Of a stretch of DNA of 64,000 bases, positions 33,945-45,795 are shown piece after piece. The stretch is from the NCBI GenBank assembly GCA_036674765.1, contig JARVKI010000150.1, positions 1 to 64,000 of the forward strand, read 5' to 3'. The notes under the pieces were generated by a model, which saw only the letters and a list, made by a program, of their open reading frames with translations, was not told the DNA's origin and ran no database searches. Both the position numbers and the translations under genes were made by a program. How positions within the stretch are numbered: position 1 is the stretch's first letter; each line of letters begins with the position of its first letter. This DNA is from Seiridium cupressi (lineage: Eukaryota > Ascomycota > Sordariomycetes > Amphisphaeriales > Sporocadaceae).

Positions 33945-36900
33945 ATGGACAATATGGACAGTTCCGTGCCTTCACCTGAAGACCCTGTGGTGGTTGTGGG
34001 GTTTGGATTCCGGTTCCCTCAAGATGCTGTCTCTGAGGATGCATTCTGGGACATCATATGCGCAGGTAAATCGACCATGACAGAAGTGCCCAAGAGCCGT
34101 TTCAATATCAACGGGTTCTTTAGCAATGATGCCACGCGGCAAGATACTGTATGGCTCCTTGCCTTGAGCGTTGAGTGTTTATGTCCACTGATGTCCGCTT
34201 CAGATGCCATGCCGAGGAGGTCATTTTCTCAGGGAGGATGTTTCTGCTTTTGATGCCCCCTTCTTCGGCATGAGCGCGAGCGAGGCCAAAGCAATGGATC
34301 CACAGCTACGGCTGCTCCTGGAAACCACATATCATGCCTTGGAAAATTGTTCGTAGCTTCAATAAGACCATAAAACCGCTTGCTAATCGCAGGCAGCGGG
34401 AATTTCTGTGGATGCCATCCGGGGCAGCGCTACGTCTGTATACGTTGGGAACCTAGTTGTGGAGTATAGTTCAATCATTGGGAACGACACTGAGATCAAT
34501 CCCAAGTATCAGGCGACTGGTATATCTTCTTCGATGCTATCCAATCGTCTCAGCTGGTTTTATGACCTGCGAGGTCCTAGCATCACTATAGATACGGCTT
34601 GCTCGAGCAGTCTCGCTGGCCTTCATCTGGGGTGCCAGAGTCTGCTTACCGGGGACTCCGACATGGTGAGTCATCCAGATTGCGGCGCGGAGCTCGAGGT
34701 TGACCATCTCCAGAGTATCGTTGGTGGGGTTCAGCTATTCCTTGATCCCAGGGCAATGACTATTCCGCTCGCGAGACAGAATTTCCTGTCCCCTGATGGC
34801 CATTGTTGCAGCTTTGACGAGAGAGCAAATGGGTACAGTAGGGGTGAGGGGGTCGGTATTGTTATCCTCAAACGCTTATCGAAAGCACTTCAAGACGGTG
34901 ATAGCATCCGTGCGGTCATACGCGGCACGTCGGTCAATCAAGACGGCCGCACGCCCACCATTTCACAGCCCAGCCCTGCGGCACAGACCGCGCTAATTCG
35001 GAAGGCATACGAAAGTCAGGCTTTGGACCTCAGCTTAACGGGGTACTTCGAGGCACATGTAAGTACATCCCTAGATAAATTCTTCCCTTTTTTGTTTCCT
35101 TTTCAAATATTTTTTAAACTTTTTTTTATACATTATCTCTGTCGGAGAAGCAGATTTTATCCAGCCGTGACTGATGCACAGCGATGTATCGTTTCGCGTA
35201 TGTCATATGGAGTTGCTAAACCTGCGCATAGGGTACCGGAACAGCCGTCGGGGATCCCATCGAAGTTCGAGGTATCAATTCAGCCTTCGTGGAACACATC
35301 AATAGGGATAGGCCGCTCCATATAGGCTCTGTAAAGGCAAATGGTGAGAACGACTTGTGTTTCTCTAGTTGACTATCCTCCTGTCTCGTTGTTGTCCTCT
35401 TCTTTGTATCTCGTCCAGCTACTAACAAGCCCGTAGTATGTGACAACCCCTAACTCGAGATTGATTCAGAGATACTCCCATTGAACAGTTTTGAATTGAC
35501 TGGTTAGCGAAATAGATTGGGCATCTTGAAGCTGTGGCGGGAATCGCTGGCCTCGTCAAGTCGATTTTGGTTCTCGAAAGGGGCATCATCCCTCGTAATG
35601 CACTCCTCGAACGGTTGAATCCAGCCATTGAAGTCAACGAAGATATCATCAAGGTAAGTCATCTCTGCCCTATTCTCCTAGAAAGACCTCTGACAAATCA
35701 CAGTTCCCAACCGCCACTATCGAGTGGCCAAGAGGTGGGCTACGACGGGCATCTGTGAACAGTTTTGGCGTTGGAGGTACAAACGCTCATGTAGTGATTG
35801 ACGATGCTTTACATTATCTACAGGGCCACAGTTTGGATGGCCGCCACAGAACTATTTCCCAAGAGAGTATACCGAACGGACATGGCTCTAATGGCATCAC
35901 TACTGGCATTACCGTCGACCATGCAACACTTGGGGGCGCGCTCAACGGGACTCTGGACGGCGCATCAGCTAAATTTCCTTTACTCTTCCCGCTGACAGCT
36001 GCCGATGAAAATGGCATCCGGCGACTGGCCACCGCCCTACAAGATCACATAAATCGGGCGGGTAAGGAAGTCACTGGTGCATATCTGCAAGACTTGGCAT
36101 TCACACTCAGCAATAAACGAACGGTGCAGCCCTGGAAAGCGTTTGCCCTTGCATCGAACGCGCAGGAACTTGATCAAAGTCTGGGATGCCTTGAACAGAA
36201 GCCAACCCGTTCGACCTTGGCGCCTTCCATCCATTTCATTTTCACGGGACAAGGGGCGCAGTGGGCATCTATGGGTGTAGAGCTCCTTCAACACGAGGTA
36301 TTCAAAGAGAGTATGGAGTACGCAGAGACATACTTCCACTCGCTCGGTGCTACCTGGTCTCTTTTAGGTGGGCAACGCATTTATCCTCGCTCAAGCATCA
36401 TCCCGCTAATACCGTGAAGGCGAGATTGCCGCAACTGTGTCATTGTCTCATCTTAGCAGTCCACAGCTAGCCCAGGCAGCGTGTACAGCGCTCCAAGTCG
36501 CCCTGGTAGATCTGCTTGCTTCCTGGGACATTTTCCCAGAAGCCGTCGTAGGCCATTCGTCAGGTGAGATCGCTGCTGCATATTGTGCCGGTGCTCTCTC
36601 GAAGCAGAGTGCGCTCCGCGTGGCGTATTTCCGCGGCGTGGCCGGCGAGAAGCTTTTGTTGAATAAAGAGGAAGAGAAAGGAGGAATGCTCGCAGTCATG
36701 CTTTCCGAGGATGACCTACGTCCTCATATTGCCGCAGTTGTCGGTAATGATCACTCGGAGTCCCTGACCTGCGGCTGCGTCAATAGCCCTAATAATACGA
36801 CGGTCACAGGAATAGAGAACTACATTGCCAAACTAGCGAGCCGGCTTAAGTCATGTGGCATCCTGGCCAGGAAGCTTGATGTCCCAATTGCTTATCATTC

Positions 36901-39900
36901 GAACCAGATGCTCCATGTAGCCGAGTTTTATCGCTCAACACTTCAACGCGACTTGAACCCTGGCGATTGTTCCTCTCGTGCCTCTAACCCAGCTTTCTTC
37001 TCATCGGTGACAGGGAGGGATTTACCAGTCGAGGAATTAGTCCAACCGGAATACTGGGTGCGCAATCTCGTATCGCGGGTCAAGTTCTCGGGAGCCGTCA
37101 AAGCTATGTGCTCATCGTCGTCGGGGCTCAAGCTTGATCAAGAAACCCTTACAAAACCCACGACATACCTGATCGAGGTCGGCCCTCACTGCGCGCTCGC
37201 CAAGCCTATTCAAGCGAGCATCCCAGAGAAGACGAAATTTGTCTACGACTTTGCTCTACGTCGTAACTTTTCAGGACTAGATACTATCAAGAAAATGGTC
37301 GGTCGGCTTGGGATGAACGGTGCTAAAGTCAGCCTCGAAGCCGTCAATCGTTCTCTCGGCTGCACACGACAACCAGAAATGCTTGTCAACCTCCCTTCAT
37401 ATCCCTTCGACCACTCCCGGACGTACTGGATCGAGAGTAGGCTCTCCAGAAACATCCTCTCCCGTGAAGAACCAGGTCGCGAGTTGCTGGGAAATCCTTG
37501 CATGGACTGGAACCCCCTGAAGCCGAAGTGGCGGCTCACCATCCGAACTACGGATCTACCGTGGACTTTGGACCACCAGGTAGGCTATTAACAGATTTCA
37601 CTGCAGGGTTTGACTCGAAATATACTAACGTGATGTCTAGGTCGATGGCACAGTGCTATATCCGGCCGCAGGGATGCTAGTCATGGCCATCGAAGCAGTA
37701 CGAAAACTGACCGCTCAGGTGCCGAACATCGCAGGATACCGATTGAGGGACGTAAGTCTCATGAGCGCCCTTGCTATCCCAGAGGGCGAAGACGGGATTG
37801 AAGCCCAACTTCATATGCATTCGCACGGAGATATCTCTTCCACCAGAGACGCTCGTGCATGGGAGTTCTGGCTCTATACAGTGTCTGGCGAAGAGTGGAA
37901 GTTGCACTGTACTGGATTGGCATCGGCGGAGCAGGAACCAGTTGCAGATTCCGTCTCTGAAATGCGTGGAAGCGTCCAATCGCGAAAATCCATTGGAACT
38001 GATAACTTGTCAGAATTTCGCAAACGCTGCTCTACAGTCCTAGAAAAACGACAGTTCTACAAGGACCTCAACCAGCAAGGCTTCCACTTCGGTGAAGCAT
38101 TCCAGACGCTCCAGAGAATCTCGGTTAATTCAGAGGGCCGAGAAGCTTTCGCGACCGTGGAAGCAAGCGACTGGAAGCGTAAGATTCGGGAACACGAACT
38201 CAGTGATCACGTAGTACATCCCGCAACCCTGGACAGCCTCCTCCATGTTCTTTTCGCCGCAAACTTCAAGCACAGGGACATCTCCCTCACCATGGTCCCG
38301 ACTCAATTCTCCGAAGTCTATGCCTCTAGTACGCTTCTAAGCGACACCGTTGGGGAAAGCCTGTTGCTGTACGGTAAAGTGACGGGGGTAGGCATGTCCA
38401 ATCTAGATGGTGACGTAACTGCCATGGACCGCGTAACTGGTCAGCCCATCCTGTACTTCCGCCAATGCAGAGTGTCCGGGCTCCAAGGTACCTCGACGAA
38501 ATGTGCTGAAGCAGCTGGGACCACGTCGTTGTTCCACCAAATGGAATGGAAGCCGGACATTAGTCTGCTCTCCCGCACCGAGATCGAGGTGTATTGCCAA
38601 CAGGAGACAATGGGCCAGCGCTTTGGGGGCGTCGACCCTGAAGCCGAACTTATCTGTCGAAAATTCTTGTACGATGCCATTCAGACCCTGGATGATATGG
38701 CCGCTAAGCCATCAGCACATCATTTGCAGCTCTATCTACGCTGGGCCAGAGCCTTCCTTGAACAAGAGGGGGTTTCCACGCCAAGCCTGCTGAAGCAATG
38801 GTCTGGCTTTGAGACAGAGTTACTTCGACCCAAGCTAATCGAGCAGTTTGGGCAAAGTATGCCGATTAAAAACGACATCCTGACAGTGTGCCGTGGCATA
38901 CTCCCCGTACTCGCGGGAGAACTGGAGCCGCTTGAATTGATGTTCAACAGCGGCATTGCCGAGCACATTTATCAAAGCGAATTATTCAACTGGGCGTCGC
39001 ACGCCCTAGCCGCTTATCTTGGGCTCGTGGCACATAAGCAATCTGACCTCAAGATCCTCGAAGTGGGCGCCGGAACAGGAAGCACGACCAGCCTAGTGCT
39101 GGACGTCCTTTCGCGCCAGGGGAGATTTGCAGGCGGCGCCTCTAGATTCAGTCAGTACGATTTTACCGATATCTCACCTGGGTTCTTTTCGAAAGCCCAA
39201 GACCGCTATGCTTCATATGCGAACAAGATGCAGTTTAAGGTGTTGGATATCGAGTGCGATCCGATCGAGCAGGGCTTTGAGCCTGGTTCTTACGACATTA
39301 TAATAGCCGCCGCTGTGAGACTCCTCTTCTTTGTTTTTCCTGACCCCTCTAATAGTGAGCTCAAATCTAAATACTGGATACATAGGTGTTGCATGCCACG
39401 AAGGATGTCATCAAGACACTGAAAAACGCCAAGAAGCTGCTCAAGCCGTGAGTTATGATTTTGGCAAATGTGAAGCCGGACAATAATAGAGTATACAGCA
39501 ACGGACAACTCATCATCGCCGAGCCTACGAATCGAAAGATGGGTTTCGTATCAATAATCTTTGGGCTCCTTCAAGGCTGGTGGCTTTGTAAGTCGATACG
39601 TTGGCCTCATGACTAACCGCTGCATATGTGGCTAATATTTCTCTCAGCCTCGGATCAACAAAGCCCGAGAGGGCCCCTGCTCACCAAAGAGGAATGGAAT
39701 GAAGCTCTACACCAATCAGGATTTGAGGGATTGAAGAGCGCAGTCTCGGATGCGCCCGAAGACTGTCACGGGCTATCCATGCTGGCATCTAGTCCGGCAA
39801 TAGTCACCAATGGCTGGCACGATGACTTATCGACCATCATCGTCGCTGAAACTGCATCTCAGCTTGAAGTGGCTAATTCAATCAAGATACATCTTCAGTC

Positions 39901-42900
39901 CAAGTCGCCGGGCGTGTGTGATATTGCGACTCTTTCATCTATCCTTTCCATCGACGCCGCCTCGTACTCGCAATGCGTTTCACTGATAGAAATGGGTGGA
40001 CCAATCTTGGCTCGCATGACGAATGACCAATTTACAGGATTGAAACAAATAGCAATCATCGCCAAGGAGCTGATTTGGGTCAATGATAGAAGCGAAGGGG
40101 TACATGACAACCCAGAGGCGTTCATGATCACGGGCCTTGGCAAGACAATCATCCGCGAAAACCCTGATTCTGGGTTCATGCACCTAAACGTGGGCCCCGG
40201 GCCTTCGAAGGTAGCAACTATCACGAAAGTACTGGACGAAAGCCGTCGTTTGCTGCCAAGCGACCATGAGACAGATATGTTAGAACGAGATGGGCAGGTT
40301 TACATCCCTAGGGTAGTCGAGGCTCCTCCCGTGAACAACCTTTTCGACACCGAACTGTACGGGGCTCGACCGCAGCCTGTCGAAGTTGGTCGCGAGCCTG
40401 ATCCGAATGACTCACTTGAGCTACGTTTCTCGGCCGGACGCCTTGAATCAATCCATTATGGACCCGACACCTTCGCAGCCTGCCCACTCCAAACAGACGA
40501 GATCTGTATAGCTGTCAAGGCGACAGGGATCAACTTCAAGGATATTATGGTTATACTAAACCAAGTCTCAGATGACCACATCGGCCAGGAATTCTCTGGT
40601 GTGGTGACTGAAGTGGGCTCAGTCGCGACAGGGACCTATCATCCAGGCGACCGAGTGTGCGGCATCACTCCGAAGGGTAGCTTCCGCTCCTACATTAGGA
40701 CCAAGGAGTCTAATGTCATGAAGATCCAGGACGGCATGTCCTTCGTCGAAGCGACCGCAATCCCGGTGGCATTTGCTACTGCACATTATGGTCTGAGCCA
40801 TCTTGCTCGTCTGCTGCCAGGCGAGAGCGTGCTGATACACGCGGCGGCAGGGGCCGTCGGCCAGGCCGCCATCCAGCTGGCCCAGGGGATTGGTGCTGTT
40901 GTTTTCGTGACCGTCAGCACGCCGAAGAAGAAGGAGTTGCTCATGGAACGTTACGGCATCGAGCCGAGCCGGGTCTTCTCCAGCCGACACCTCCAGTTCG
41001 CACATGAGATCATGGAACGGACAGACGGTAAAGGAGTCGATGTTGTTCTTAACTCGCTTTCCGGGCAGGCCCTGACTGACACGTGGCGCTGCATGGCGGC
41101 TTTTGGCCGCTTTGTCGAGATCGGCAAACGTGATATTAGCACGTTCCAGAACCTACCCATGGAGCCTTTCCAGAGGAACGTCTCGTTCTGCTCGTTGGAT
41201 CTTGGACTCGTCAGCCGGTCGAACCACACACTTATGGGCCAAATTATGCGCGAGGTCCAAGCTCTCATAACCGACCAGCGACGCTATACCTCACCCTACC
41301 CCCTGACGGTATTTCCACGGTCTGGCTACGAAAATGCCTTCCGCCTACTACAGACGGGACAGCATACAGGTAAGGTGGTTGTAGATTGGCAACAGAAAGA
41401 CACCATTCAAGTAAGTTGTGATATAGTCAAAGTCAATTGGATAAGAGGCTGATTGCTCGCCAGATTGCACACAAGAGCCAACTAGATTACCCATTCGACG
41501 GTAATGCTTCTTATCTCATTGCTGGAGGACTGGGGGGTATCGGAAGGAGCGTTGCAACCTGGATGGCACAAAATGGTGCCCGGCACCTCATCCTCCTTTC
41601 GCGGTCTGGCGCCAAATCCCAGTCCGCTAGGGATTTGATCGACAGGCTCGAAAATGACGATGTTCGAGTCTGGGCACCCCAGTGTGATGTTACTGACGAC
41701 GAGGCACTCAAGGCTGTGGTAACAGAGGCCCAGGGTCGTATGCCGCCTATTCGAGGTTGCATTCAGGCGTCGATGGTGATCGAGGTGAGTAGAATCACCT
41801 ACATCGTAACGCTCTTGTCAATATTCAAGACCTAACACTGGGCCTACAGAATAAGTTTTTCCAAGACTTCACACTCGCCGAGTTTCAAGCCGCTATCGAC
41901 CCCAAGGTTAAGGGGACCTGGAACCTGCACGATCACTTGTCGAACAACCTAGACTTCTTTGTCATTCTATCGTCCATTGCCGGCATCCACGGCTCTAGTA
42001 CGCAGGCCAATTACTCCGCAGCGAACGCCTTTACTGACGCCTTTTCGCGCCTCCGGCACGCACACGGCGAGCACTGTTTGGCTCTCGATCTTGGGTTCGT
42101 CGAGGGAATCGGTTTCATCGCCGAGAGTCAAGCAGCCACACATGCATTGGCAATGACTTATACGGATTCAAAGCAGATTCGTGAGAGTGACTGTATGTAT
42201 TGCCCCAAGCCCATATCTTCTTTTCTCTTGTCCTCTATCCCTTTCTGCACGTCCTTGGCTTTTGTGTTTGTCTCTTCCGCTCCCACCCTTGAACTGCTTC
42301 TGAGGGAACTACGGGCGTGATCAATTACCTATGTTGGGATTGTTCAAAAGATATGCGAAGAAACCACCGGGATTTCAAGTATGAGAGGATAGTCGGTCCT
42401 ATCTACAGTGAATCCCGTGTCCGCATGGTCTGTCAAGTGCGTCGATGAGCTTTTAATTCTTCCAACGTGCATTAAGACTTTTCAAGGTGGCCTCACCGCC
42501 TAGAAGACGATGGTCATTAACTTATGACTTTCAGTGCATTTTATGCTCAAATGGGCATGCGCAACAACCACGCAGGCACGTCTCAGCTCCCCATTTGACA
42601 CGCAGCTTCTCGGGGCGTTGACAACGCCGGCGTTCGTGCGGCGTGGTGGTGTCGTGAGCGACCAGGGATGGATGTGGTTCCCAATGTTCCGGCATCTGTA
42701 CCAGATGGAAATTGAAAGCCAGGCAGGGACAGCAGCGAGCAGCGGCGGACAGCGGGTGGATTCGCCGGCGGCGCTGCTTCAGGCGGCCGAGACGGTCGAG
42801 GACGCGGCGGCTGTTGTAACCAGCCTATTGGTGCGGCGAATCGCGCGCTCCCTCGCAGTCCCCATTGAGGATATCGACACTGGCAAGGCGCCTTTTGGCT

Positions 42901-43055
42901 TCGGTGTCGATTCCCTTGTTGCCATCGAACTCAAATTCTGGTTCTCCAAGGAAATTCGCGCCGAGGTACCGGTGTTTCGAATCCTAGGCAATTCCACCAT
43001 CGCCCAGCTCGGCCATTTTGCGGCTGAGAAGAGCGAGCATGTGCCGAAGAAGTAG
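33945..43055 (+). CDS. Highly reducing polyketide synthase PKS1 (KS-AT-DH-MT-ER-KR-ACP)
   Basis: Iterative type I synthase of about 2,600 residues in 15 exons: 33945-34148, 34204-34348, 34397-34665, 34714-35058, 35232-35342/3, 35516-35653, 35704-36367, 36420-37579, 37641-39314, 39386-39447, 39499-39587, 39648-41410, 41464-41784, 41850-42192, 42535-43055. Active sites seen: KS DTACSSS (Cys about 185), EAH-GTGT and [16 protein letters not shown] (about 670); [12 protein letters not shown] (about 1012) and [18 protein letters not shown] (about 1485); [15 protein letters not shown] (about 2018); KR GGLGGIG (about 2226) with the S-Y-N set in [34 protein letters not shown] (about 2553). The protein ends after the ACP with no release domain. 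One problem: the intron after the KS VKAN motif has a phase conflict of one base at 35343, so the KS may be broken. The rest reads cleanly. The product is unknown; full reduction and C-methylation are possible. Confidence 0.88.
42193..42534 (+). other. 342-base intron between KR and ACP of PKS1
   Basis: The donor GTATGT and acceptor CTTTCAG join in correct phase, and the joined protein continues through the expected KR-to-ACP linker. It is about five times longer than the other introns of the gene. Its interior is not coding in any frame I can match. Confidence 0.65.
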
Positions 43056-44095
43056 TAGACTTATGCAGTTGTGACGGTCCAGGTCTGGCAGTTCATTCCG
43101 ATGACTACCTCTACCTATAGAAGCGATCCGATTGGGATGTGTGATAATGAGACCAGGATAGAAATAACCAAAGCCACAAGGCAATGAATAAAACACAAGA
43201 GATTGCCCCATCGTCACCGGCTTGAGTAATGATCCGGCCGTAATGCGCCGGGCTCCTAGGTCCAAAGGTCAATTTCACGAGCTATCGCACTCGGCGAATC
43301 AGCATCTACCTACTTCAAGATTTACACAAGTTCCACTGCCTGAGCACTAAGTTCGTCCCAAAGCTTAATCCCACAGGGTCAATCCAGTTTGCTCAGTGAA
43401 AGAACACTCCAGCCTTTCTGTATTCCCCAGGTTTCTCTGTCGGAAGTACAAGAACACCGAACAGAAGGTTCTGGTATGTGACATTTCCATCTTTCTGCGC
43501 CTTCAGATCGGCCCCGGTATACTTGCTAGAGATCAAAACCATTGACAAGCTGTCGACAAGTTCGTCTTCGTATTCCTTCCACGTCTCAGGATCCTTGGGC
43601 ACCTCTCCAGACACCAAGGTGCAGTGCGCAGGTTAAACATGGAAATGGAGGAGAAACAAGAAAGGGAAGGGTTAGGAAGAGTTGCGGGCCCTGTTCCTGA
43701 TCCGCTGTTTATATAGAGAGCTGAGCTGCCGTCTAACGGAATACTGGTATAGTAGATAGCGTATAAATGGGAACAACTCAGATCCTGCCCGCACGTGGGA
43801 AAAATACGTTACTTCCAGCATCATTACCTGACTGATCCTCATCCTTGCTTATCCATGCATGTATCATCAATCATATCTCCCACAATGATTTGACCTCTGA
43901 AAATAATAGCATCAAGGAACTTGTCACGTGCTTCGCATGGTTTTTATCGCACCCGTCGGCCAACATGGGCTAAAATCCAAGCTTCCTATATGTTGAATGG
44001 CACCAACATCCATACCGGTGCAGCGTATGGCAGCCATGTGTATGCTGTTCTCGAGACATTTGTGGGAATACGCACTGTATGAACCGCCAGGCCTC
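43056..44095. other. Region after PKS1 with a short coding-like ORF on the minus strand
   Basis: Apart from the minus-strand ORF annotated at 43393-43611, this stretch holds only PKS1 3' flank and mixed sequence. A TATA-like box (TATATAAA on the minus strand) lies at 43708-43715. Confidence 0.4.
43393..43611 (-). CDS. Short coding-like ORF, possible gene remnant
   Basis: About 70 codons with a coding-like composition and a sensible ending (PGEYRKAGVFFH then stop). The frame has no ATG at its start; it begins just after a stop codon, and the first internal ATG would give about 49 residues. The tail vaguely recalls C-termini of HET-domain proteins, but that is only an impression. A TATA-like box about 100 bases upstream suggests a transcript. 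It may be the last exon of a small gene or the remnant of a lost one. Function is not assigned. Confidence 0.3.
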   Translation of the reverse strand, partial: SGEVPKDPETWKEYEDELVDSLSMVLISSKYTGADLKAQKDGNVTYQNLLFGVLVLPTEKPGEYRKAGVFFH

Positions 44096-44608
44096 TCAGC
44101 TCTGCGCGTTGCGAGTTGCCGTGCGGAGAGCTTCGGGTGCGTGGTGTTTCCGTCCCCAGTGATGCTGCTTCCCGTTCTCTATTCGTCTACTCTGTCGTGG
44201 CCCCCGTCGCCGCCGTCGTCGTCGTGATCTAGGCTGTTGCGCATTCTCTTTTCTGCCGTCTTGTTCCGCTTCCGCTTCGGCAAGGTCTCCTCCGCCTACT
44301 TCCTCAGTGTCTTCCATCTGTCTAGTACCGCCTCCCACGCTGATGGGAACGTAGAGCCTCCCATCTGTCTCTACCCAGACTGTCGTTTTTAGGTGCTCTG
44401 TCATGACGCCGACGAGATCTTTGGCGACCGTGCGGAGTTCGTCGCTGAACTCTTCTCCTACGAAGGACTCGACGAATCTGTCCAACAGTTCTGCCAGGTC
44501 TGAAAGGACCACTTTCATGCTCTCGAGGTCTCCTTCAGTCAAGTGGCTGCTCGGTACCGACGCTTGGATCGACTGTTCCATCTGAGCGGCCTCCCTAGGT
44601 GCGTTCAT
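44096..44608 (-). CDS. Hypothetical protein with Arg-rich tract
   Basis: This intronless frame of 170 residues starts at an ATG at 44608. Residues 20-75 look helical and acidic/hydrophobic (ESMKVVLSDLAELLDRFVES), followed by a short beta-like TTVWVETDGRLYVPI. The C-terminal third is hydrophilic with a run of seven Arg, encoded by a (CGN)n-like microsatellite at 44205-44226. The composition looks coding, and no stop interrupts, but I do not recognise a family. A basic tail of this kind could bind nucleic acid or be a nuclear localisation signal. Role unknown. Confidence 0.4.
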   Translation of the reverse strand: MNAPREAAQMEQSIQASVPSSHLTEGDLESMKVVLSDLAELLDRFVESFVGEEFSDELRTVAKDLVGVMTEHLKTTVWVETDGRLYVPISVGGGTRQMEDTEEVGGGDLAEAEAEQDGRKENAQQPRSRRRRRRRGPRQSRRIENGKQHHWGRKHHAPEALRTATRNAQS

Positions 44609-45795
44609 GCATGAGCTCAGGAGTTCGCACTTCTTCCGAGTTGTACGCTGCTTAAGGCTTCCGTTTGCCTACATGTTTGGCTGTGGTAAAGGACTGTGCC
44701 GGCCCTGTTCTCTGGCTAGTGGCTTGTTTGTTGTGGCCTTCGTCTTAGCGTCTTGCGGCTTTGGGGGATCGCGCTAGAGGTCACTGTTGGAGAATTTGCT
44801 AAAATGTGCGCGAAATACTAACAACTGCTTATCGCCCAGACAACATTGACAAGGACAGGTTATAACAATTATAACAAGTACCTAGCTAACCTAAAGCACG
44901 GACGATCTAAGAGAGTCGGTTTCAACTATCGAAAAGAGCCATCAATACAACGCACCTGCAATCGTCGTCGAGTTCAGCCTGCCCGCGGCAGCAGCCCCAT
45001 CAGGGTAGTTCAAAAGCTCCCAGCTCCGTCGGAGCTGGAGGGCAATCTTAGATTGTTCATGAATTTGAGCTTTTGGTAGAGCAAAGCGATTGAATAAATC
45101 AAACCGCAACAGATACGGCCCGTTCAAATTCATTATTTCAAATAAATAATGACGTATCTTAATAATTTCACGTTTTTATTTATTACCCCGCCCTGGCTTA
45201 TCGTCTTGAAATTCTCCTTACTTCTGGCTAAGTGTTAAACCTGGTCAGCTATACCTACGTCCACTATAGTGAACCCCTAAATCTACGGCACGATTCTCGG
45301 CAAGGCGCACTACTCCATTCCCGACGTCCGACGAGGCATACATAGAGGTAGCCTCCATAATTTCTTAGGCGCATATCATTCCCCAGGTTACGTGTTAGCT
45401 AAGTTGCAGGTCCTTGGACAACTACCGATCAACACTGCTGCAAGATGTGCCTTTCCTGACGCCATTGTGCAAAGTAGTGATACGCCTACTTGAACTCCGG
45501 TCTTCAAGTTGCACGACTGACGCCGGGTGCATATGCTATGGATTGTGTAGTGTAAGAAACATGAAGTCTCAGCAGTGGCCGTTGCTGCAACGTTGTCTTA
45601 TTCTTCCTATCTGCTTGAACTAGCGGCCCCGCAGTGCCCCGAATTTCGGCCTCATATGATGCGGAGTTTTGATGACCAGTGACACAGCAAAGAATAATAT
45701 AATTAGACAGTTTACTACTTAGTCTCACTTGGATACTTTTTCAATCCGAACATATGACTACCTACTGACCACTTGCTATTGCCCACGAAGCCACC
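44609..45795. other. Intergenic region, no gene recognised
   Basis: This is mixed sequence with an AT-rich patch at 45120-45195. The ORFs are short and unsupported. It includes the promoter region of the acyl-CoA oxidase relic. Confidence 0.4.
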
